This document shows, piece after piece, positions 6,208 to 10,979 of a DNA stretch of 10,979 nt. The notes under the pieces were generated by a model. The model was not told the DNA's origin, did not search any database, and saw only the letters and a list, made by a program, of their open reading frames with translations. Position numbers and translations under genes: made by a program. This DNA comes from Bacillota bacterium (GTDB lineage Bacteria > Bacillota > Sulfobacillia > JABLXB01), in assembly GCA_024653225.1 (NCBI GenBank), contig JANLGA010000004.1:5253-16231 (forward strand). Direction: 5' to 3'. Within the stretch, counting starts at the first letter, position 1, and the number at the start of each line of letters is the position of its first letter.

Positions 6208-7125
6208 TTGCGCGCTCCGCTTGAATGTTACCCGTGCGTCGTCAGGCTCGCAGAAGGGCTCGCCTCCAAGTACTGTCCCGCCGAACACCAGCGTCGAGCC
6301 ATGATGAGGCGTGTTCTCAACGACCTGCGTTCCCTGGACGACTCGTCGAGCCCCCCCGTGTTGATAGGCCTCGTTTACAGGGCACTCGCCGCGGTGACCG
6401 GCAATCCGGACCCGTTCGAGCGCGAGAAGCGCCTTTTCAACGCTGAGATGCAGCGTCTCATGCCGGAGTTTGAAGCCATCGTCGAGGGATCGGACGACCC
6501 CCTCGAGACGGCGCTGAAACTCGCGGCCGCCGGCAACATCATTGACTTCGGGAACATGAGGCACGTGGACCGGGCGGTCCTCGATTCGGCCGTCTCCAAG
6601 GTGAGGGAAAGTCAAATCCCCGGCGCGGAGGTCCAATCGCTGAAGGATGAGCTCGCGACTGCGCGCACCCTGTTGTACATAGGGGACAACGCCGGCGAAA
6701 TCGTGCTGGACAAGCTCTTGCTGCAACACATCAGGAACCGCTTTCCGCGGCTGCGGGTCTATTTCGGTACGCGGGGACGGCCCGTGATCAATGACGCGAC
6801 GGAAGAAGACGCCATCGCCGTGGGGATAGATGAAGTGGCAACCGTCGTGAGCAACGGCTCCGACCTGCCCGGGGTGGTGTTGGCCGAGTGTTCGCCGCGA
6901 TTTCGCGCATTGTTTGACGAAGCGGACGTCGTCATAGCCAAGGGAATGGGCAACTTCGAAGGACTCAAGGAGGAGGCGTCGCGAAACGTCTACTTCCTCT
7001 TCATATCCAAGAACGATTGCTCGGTGTTCAGGCGCTATGGGCTCCGCGTCAAGGACCTCGTGCTGATCGAGAACCGCAGACCACCTCTGCCCGAGGGCGG
7101 CGGGCCTAGCCCAGCCTACCGGTGA
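6208..7125 (+). CDS. DUF89 / ARMT1-like metal-dependent phosphatase (CxxC subfamily)
   Basis: This 305-residue protein belongs to DUF89, metal-dependent phosphatases proposed to remove damaged or surplus phosphometabolites; the substrate of this member is unknown. It opens with CYPC (Cys about 7 and 10), the mark of the prokaryotic CxxC subfamily. The catalytic core follows: YIGDNAGEIVLDK (about 157-169, Asp160/Asn161 as metal ligands), GRPVINDAT (about 190-198), SNGSDLPGVVL (about 215-225) and AKGMGNFEGL (about 244-253). A late Cys in SKNDCSVF fits the family. The start is TTG at 6208 because GGTGA (6197-6201) lies 6 nt upstream; TTG at 6202 would leave no spacing. The last 15 residues are Pro/Gly-rich, and the final 20 bp overlap the convergent pstB gene. 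Proximity to phosphate uptake genes is suggestive only, since the genes are convergent. Confidence 0.9.
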   Translation: MRAPLECYPCVVRLAEGLASKYCPAEHQRRAMMRRVLNDLRSLDDSSSPPVLIGLVYRALAAVTGNPDPFEREKRLFNAEMQRLMPEFEAIVEGSDDPLETALKLAAAGNIIDFGNMRHVDRAVLDSAVSKVRESQIPGAEVQSLKDELATARTLLYIGDNAGEIVLDKLLLQHIRNRFPRLRVYFGTRGRPVINDATEEDAIAVGIDEVATVVSNGSDLPGVVLAECSPRFRALFDEADVVIAKGMGNFEGLKEEASRNVYFLFISKNDCSVFRRYGLRVKDLVLIENRRPPLPEGGGPSPAYR

Positions 7126-7886
7126 CGTAGTCGTTCGTCCTGGGATCCCGCGGGTTCATGAACAGCGCCCTGCTGGGACCGTGCTCGACGACTTCCCCGT
7201 CCAGCATGAATATCGTTTCATCCGACGCGCGCGCGGCCTGCTGCATGTTGTGGGTGACTATGATGATGGTGTACTCCCTGGAAAGGCTCCGCAGGAGGTC
7301 CTCGATCTTGAGGGTCGTGTAGGGGTCGAGAGCGGAGCAGGGCTCGTCGAGCAGCACTATGTCGGGCCTCGTCGCGATCGCCCTCGCGATGCAAAGCTGC
7401 TGTTGCTGGCCTATGGAGAGGTCGAGGGCCGGGTGGCGCAGCCTGTCCTTCAAATCTTCCCAGAGCATGACTTCCGAGAGGGCCCTTTCCACCGCCTGTT
7501 CCAGTTCGGTCCTCGAAGACAATCCGTGCACCCGGGGGGCGACCGCCACGTTATCGAATACGCTCAATGGGAACACCACGGGGCGCTGGAACACCATGCC
7601 CACCCGTCGCCGGAGCTCGATTACGTCGCAATCCTCGGAGTAGATGTCTTTCCCGTCAATGAGCACCGAGCCCTCGACGCGGGCGCCCCGGACGCGGTCA
7701 TTCATCCTGTTCAAGCAGCGTAACAGGCTCGACTTGCCGCACCCGGATGGTCCTATGATTGCCGTTATGGCGTTGCCGCGGAAGCTTGCGGAGACGCCCC
7801 TCAGCGCCGGGTGTTTACCGTAGTATAGCTTCAGGTCAATTGTCCTGGCCTTGAACTGCTCGGAAAACTGCCTCGACGTCCCTCAT
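7106..7886 (-). CDS. pstB: Phosphate ABC transporter ATPase PstB (distal copy), apparent N-terminal frameshift
   Basis: This is the last gene of the pst operon and encodes an ATPase energising phosphate import. Motifs, numbered on the restored 259-residue protein, are: Walker A GPSGCGKS (45-52), Q-loop GMVFQRP, signature LSIGQQQQ, Walker B IVLLDEPCSALDP, and switch His in VTHNMQQAARASD, a block typical of PstB. The open frame runs back through Walker A to a TGA at 7883-7885 but has no ATG, GTG or TTG before the TTG at 7714, which lies after Walker A. Upstream, an ATG at 7886 in another frame reads MRDVEAV; dropping one T from the T4 run at 7864-7867 joins it to SEQFKARTIDLKLYYG, a normal PstB start. 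So it is a sequencing error, a real mutation, slippage, or a rare start (CTG or ATT near residues 16-18). The signature Gly is Ile, an unusual feature. Confidence 0.85.
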
Positions 7887-7931
7887 CCCCTCCATCCGGC
7901 ATCCCGGGTCGCGCGCCGCCGGTCCCCGATC

Positions 7932-8678
7932 CTATCCCAGCCTGCCGCTCACGAATGCCTCGGTCCTGGGATCCCTCGGACGCGTGAACATGTCCCCGGC
8001 CTCAGCGACTTCCACGAGTTCCCCCAGCATGAGGAACCCGACTCTCGACCCAACGCGGGCGGCCTGCTGCGGGTTGTGGGTGGCGAGCACGATCGTGTAT
8101 TGCCTGGACAACTCCCTGAGCAGATCCTCTATCCTCAGGGTGGAGATGGGATCCAGGCCGGAAGTGGGCTCGTCGAGGAGGATTACGTCCGGCCCCAGGG
8201 CGAGTACCCTCGCCAGCGCGAGTCGCTGTTGCTGGCCGCCGGAGAGCGTCTCCGCGCGCTCCCCCAACCTGTCCTTCACTTCTTCCCACAGCGCCGCCGC
8301 CGTGAGCGACCTCTCCACCGTCTCCGACAGCGCGGCCTTCGATCTCTCCCCGGCGCGCCTGGGCCCGTAGGCCACATTCTCGAATATCGAGGTCGGAAGG
8401 ACAGCGGGAAGGGCGAACACCATCCCAACCCTTCTCCTCAAGACGGTGACGTCCACGCGGGGATCGTACACATCCACCCCGTCGAGGTACAGGCTTCCCG
8501 AGTGACGCCCCGAGGGCACGACGTCGTTCAGCCTGTTCAGGCACCTCAGCATCGTAGTCTTGCCGCTGCCCGTGGGACCCATCACGGTGAAAAGCTCGTT
8601 CTTCCCGATCTCGAGGTTGAGCGATCTCAGGGCGCAAACCGCTCCGTATGAGTAATTGAAGTCGCTGTATCTTATCAT
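7932..8678 (-). CDS. pstB: Phosphate ABC transporter ATPase PstB (proximal copy)
   Basis: This 248-residue ATPase is the first of two PstB proteins in the operon. Walker A is GPTGSGKT (about 34-41), followed by MLRCLNRLND, which is characteristic of PstB. The signature LSGGQQQRLALAR (about 145-157) and Walker B VILLDEPTSGLDP (about 165-177) are canonical, and the switch His is in THNPQQAARV. The Q-loop reads GMVFALP, so the usual Gln is Ala; this residue normally contacts Mg/ATP and couples to the permease. The start is ATG at 8678, 13 nt after GGGGGTGA, a purine-rich site that includes the pstA stop codon, suggesting coupled translation. An in-frame ATG at 8708 would overlap pstA by 17 bp and add ten Gly-rich residues. 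Only 45 bp separate its stop from the distal pstB. Confidence 0.92.
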   Translation of the reverse strand: MIRYSDFNYSYGAVCALRSLNLEIGKNELFTVMGPTGSGKTTMLRCLNRLNDVVPSGRHSGSLYLDGVDVYDPRVDVTVLRRRVGMVFALPAVLPTSIFENVAYGPRRAGERSKAALSETVERSLTAAALWEEVKDRLGERAETLSGGQQQRLALARVLALGPDVILLDEPTSGLDPISTLRIEDLLRELSRQYTIVLATHNPQQAARVGSRVGFLMLGELVEVAEAGDMFTRPRDPRTEAFVSGRLG

Positions 8679-8691
8679 CCGGAAAACACCG

Positions 8692-9525
8692 TCACCCCCG
8701 CCCTGCATGGCCCGAGAACCGGGCGATCAGGATGTTCGCAGCGATCTCTATGAGCAAGACCGTGGCTAAGAGCACCGTGGCGGTCCCATAAGCGTTCGCC
8801 ATCGAGATTCCTTCCCTCGCGAGAACGTAAAAATGGACGGGAAGCGTCCTGACAGGGTCCATGATGCTCCCCGGGAGCCTGAGCGACGAGCCGGCCGTGA
8901 AGATGACCGCGGCCGTCTCGCCCACGGCCCTGCCGAGGGAAAGCATGACCCCCGTGATCACGCCGGGCAACGCGGCCGGAAGCACGACGTGCACCACGGT
9001 TTGCCACCTGCTGGCCCCCAGCGACAGGCTGATTTCCCTGTATTCCCTGGGAACGGCCCTGATAGCCTCCTCGGACGTCCTGATTATGGTCGGCAGGATC
9101 ATCAGCGCCAACGTGAGTCCCCCGGAAAGAATTGACCAACCGAACCCGAGGAAGATGACGAAGAATAGGAAACCGAAAAGGCCGAATATGATTGACGGGA
9201 CTCCGGCCAGGCTTTCGGCGCCGAATCGGATCACCCTGGAGGACATCCCCTCCCTCGTGTATTCGGTCAGGTAGACCGCTGTCGCCACGCCCAGCGGCGT
9301 GCCGATGAGCAGCGCCAAGCCGGTGAGGGCAATCGTCCCGACAATGCTCGGCAGTATGCCGCCCGCCCTGCCCATGTCGCGCGGTCGTTCTGTGAGGAAA
9401 CTCCAGGTCACACGCGGGATTCCTCGGACGAACACGAAGGATATTATGAACACCAGGAACGACAGGGCGACCGCGGTCGCCGCTGCGAATACCCAGAAGG
9501 CGATCCGGTCTGTCCGCTTAAGCAT
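8692..9525 (-). CDS. pstA: Phosphate ABC transporter permease PstA
   Basis: PstA is one of two membrane subunits forming the phosphate channel. The 277-residue protein has about six hydrophobic segments, the first being FWVFAAATAVALSFLVF near the N-terminus. The ATPase-contacting EAA loop reads IRAVPREYREISLSLGASRW and is followed by HVVLPAALPGVITG and LGRAVGETAAVIFTAG, conserved Pst permease blocks. The start is ATG at 9525 (MLKRTDRIAFW), which puts the first membrane helix about ten residues in. The frame is open to 9642, but that would overlap pstC and add a polar, Arg-rich stretch. The ribosome site is weak (GGGATATCGGG), so translation may be coupled to pstC, whose stop is 22 bp upstream. 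Length fits PstA (about 280). Confidence 0.92.
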   Translation of the reverse strand: MLKRTDRIAFWVFAAATAVALSFLVFIISFVFVRGIPRVTWSFLTERPRDMGRAGGILPSIVGTIALTGLALLIGTPLGVATAVYLTEYTREGMSSRVIRFGAESLAGVPSIIFGLFGFLFFVIFLGFGWSILSGGLTLALMILPTIIRTSEEAIRAVPREYREISLSLGASRWQTVVHVVLPAALPGVITGVMLSLGRAVGETAAVIFTAGSSLRLPGSIMDPVRTLPVHFYVLAREGISMANAYGTATVLLATVLLIEIAANILIARFSGHAGRG

Positions 9526-9547
9526 CCCGATATCCCGGCGCGCGGGT

Positions 9548-10510
9548 TCACGCGCCCGCGCTACCGTCTCGTGGCCTGCGCCTCCCACCGAACACAGCTC
9601 CCTTGGACGCCACGTATCTTGTGAGAAGATTGAGAGCAGCAATCATCGCGAACAACACCACTGCGGTTCCGAACAACGCCTCGCGGTGTCTGCCGGAGGC
9701 GTAGCCCATCTCGAGGGCGATCCCGCTCGTCAAGGTCCTGACGGGGGAAAGGAGAGACGTCGGGATGACGGGCGCGTTCCCCGCCACCATGAGTACTGCC
9801 ATGGTCTCCCCCAGGCACCTGCCGATCCCTAGGATGATGCCGGCCACTATTCCCGACCGGGCGGCCGGAAGCACAACCATGCGGATCGCCTGCCACCGAG
9901 TCCCGCCCAACGCGGCGACACCATCCCGGTACGAGCCCGGGACCGCCTTCAGCGACTCGTAAGAGACGCTGGTGATGGTGGGCATCACCATGATCGCGAG
10001 TACAACCGAGGCGGCCAGCACCGAGAAACCCGGGGCCCCCGTCCACTCCCTGATGAGCGGCACGAGCGTGGTGAGGCCGACGAACCCGTACACCACCGAG
10101 GGCACGGCCGAAAGCAGTTCAACCAGGGCCTTGAGCAAGACACCGGCCCGGGGGGGAGCCATCTCTGCCAGGAAAACCGCGCAGGCGACCGCGACCGGCA
10201 CGCCCATGAGGAGGGCGGCCAGGGTCACGGCTACTGAACCGGCAATCATCGGAAGAACGCCGAACATTCCACGGCTCGGCGACCACGTGGTGCCGAAGAC
10301 GAACCTCGCGGGACCCGTTCTTCCGAGCTCGGGCATGCCTTCCGCGAAGATGAACGCGGTAATGAGGGCGAGCGCCGAGACCGCCGTGAGGGCGCAACAG
10401 AATAAAACGCGTTCGACGACGCGCTCGTTCGCGGTGCGCCCCTGCGACCTAACGCGCCCTGATGAGACCGTTGTCCTCCAGAATGGACTGCCCTCTTTCC
10501 GATACGACAA
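9548..10510 (-). CDS. pstC: Phosphate ABC transporter permease PstC
   Basis: PstC is the second membrane subunit of the phosphate importer. The 320-residue protein has a polar N-terminal tail of about 34 residues and then around six membrane segments, starting with VLFCCALTAVSALALITAF. The EAA loop is LKAVPGSYRDGVAALGGTRW (about 191-210), followed by MVVLPAARSGIVAG and LGIGRCLGETMAVLMVAGN, with the conserved GETMA stretch of PstC. There is no ATG, GTG or TTG between the TTG at 10510 and the first helix, so that TTG is the best start. It has AAGGAG (10521-10526) 10 nt upstream and overlaps the pstS 3' end by 62 bp. The C-terminus is Arg/Gly-rich and cytoplasmic. Confidence 0.92.
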   Translation of the reverse strand: MSYRKEGSPFWRTTVSSGRVRSQGRTANERVVERVLFCCALTAVSALALITAFIFAEGMPELGRTGPARFVFGTTWSPSRGMFGVLPMIAGSVAVTLAALLMGVPVAVACAVFLAEMAPPRAGVLLKALVELLSAVPSVVYGFVGLTTLVPLIREWTGAPGFSVLAASVVLAIMVMPTITSVSYESLKAVPGSYRDGVAALGGTRWQAIRMVVLPAARSGIVAGIILGIGRCLGETMAVLMVAGNAPVIPTSLLSPVRTLTSGIALEMGYASGRHREALFGTAVVLFAMIAALNLLTRYVASKGAVFGGRRRPRDGSAGA

Positions 10511-10979
10511 AATCCACGAACTCCTTCACGATCCCCGTCGGCTGTTCCCTGGTAACGAACAGGAACGGCCGGACTATGCCGTACGTGCCGTCCCTCGCGC
10601 TCGCCGGCCCGGGTTTGACGCCGTCCACAGCCAATGCCTTCACCCGCAAGTCAACCAGGCCGAAGGACACGTAGCCGACGGCCTGCGGGTCGGAGGCCAC
10701 AGTCTCGAGGATGGACCCGTTCGAGTCCTGGACGACGGCGGAGCTCGTGACGGATGTCCCTCCCATCACCAGTTCGTCGAACGAACTGCGGGTGCCGGAT
10801 CCCTCTTCCCTGCTGACTACGTGAATGGGCAGGTCCAGCCCGCCGACACTGCTCCACCTCGACATTCGGCCGGCAAATATGTCCCTCAGCATGTCGCTTG
10901 AAAGGCCCTCCACCGGGTTCGTCGCGTGGACTATCACGGCTATGGCGTCGGTGGCTATGAGGATGGGCAGCACCCCCGT
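10449..10979 (-). CDS. pstS: Phosphate-binding protein PstS, partial (5' end outside window)
   Basis: PstS is the extracytoplasmic phosphate receptor that delivers phosphate to PstC/PstA. The 176 residues visible are the C-terminal part; the signal peptide and first lobe lie beyond the right edge. Diagnostic blocks are LIATDAIAVIVHATNPVEGL, then LRDIFAGRMSRWSSVGG, then REEGSGTRSSFDELV, whose SGTR stretch binds phosphate in PstS. NGSILETVASDPQAVGYVSF and RPFLFVT follow, both typical of PBP-like (PstS) proteins. It is the first visible gene of the operon in transcription order, and its 3' end contains the ribosome site and start of pstC. Pho-type promoter elements, if present, would lie outside the window. 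Confidence 0.93.
   Translation of the reverse strand, partial: TGVLPILIATDAIAVIVHATNPVEGLSSDMLRDIFAGRMSRWSSVGGLDLPIHVVSREEGSGTRSSFDELVMGGTSVTSSAVVQDSNGSILETVASDPQAVGYVSFGLVDLRVKALAVDGVKPGPASARDGTYGIVRPFLFVTREQPTGIVKEFVDFVVSERGQSILEDNGLIRAR
10521..10526 (-). promoter_or_regulatory. pstC ribosome binding site embedded in pstS
   Basis: AAGGAG on the minus strand lies 10 nt before the TTG at 10510, inside the pstS reading frame. It is the main evidence for the TTG start of pstC and implies that pstC translation begins within the last 20 codons of pstS. Confidence 0.55.

Noticed and set aside
1..10979. CRISPR arrays, tRNA/rRNA genes, insertion sequences, integrases or att sites
   Set aside because: I saw no regularly spaced repeats, RNA-gene signatures or transposase/integrase motifs on either strand, so transfer of the central cassette is not directly supported.

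Overview
The window is about 11 kb of GC-rich bacterial DNA. It has dense, short-gapped operons, frequent AGG (Arg) and ATA (Ile) codons, and many likely GTG/TTG starts. The lipoprotein signal peptide, the RbsA-type ATPase paired with a DUF3798 binding protein, and the pstSCA-pstB-pstB order (as in Bacillus subtilis) suggest a GC-rich, deep-branching and possibly thermophilic member of the Bacillota. This assignment is inference; there is no rRNA or tRNA here to test it.

Layout. (1) 1-2230, minus strand: a DUF3798-family binding lipoprotein followed by a tandem-domain RbsA/MglA-type ABC ATPase that runs off the left edge. A perfect GC-rich hairpin lies between them. (2) 2231-2540: a divergent intergenic region. 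(3) 2541-6015, plus strand: a candidate defence cassette. It holds a Dam/DpnM-type DNA adenine methyltransferase, an overlapping small PD-(D/E)XK nuclease, and, 171 bp further on, an OLD-family protein with an ABC-type ATPase and a TOPRIM domain. (4) 6016-6207: a terminator-like hairpin and a candidate promoter. (5) 6208-7125, plus strand: a DUF89 (ARMT1-like) metal-dependent phosphatase with a CxxC motif. (6) 7106-10979, minus strand: a phosphate-uptake operon in transcription order pstS (5' end outside the window), pstC, pstA, pstB, pstB. It meets the DUF89 gene tail to tail with a 20-bp overlap.

How the genes work together. The pst genes encode a high-affinity phosphate importer: PstS captures phosphate, PstC/PstA form the channel and the PstB subunits hydrolyse ATP. 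The two PstB proteins differ in key motifs in a complementary way, so they may form an asymmetric heterodimer. The last pstB has no in-frame start before its Walker A motif; a one-base change in a T4 tract would restore a normal N-terminus. In the middle cassette the methyltransferase could protect host sites (GATC by family resemblance), the small nuclease could cut unmodified DNA, and the OLD-type protein could add an ATP-controlled nuclease layer. All three are recognised from visible motifs; that they act as one system is inference from their order.
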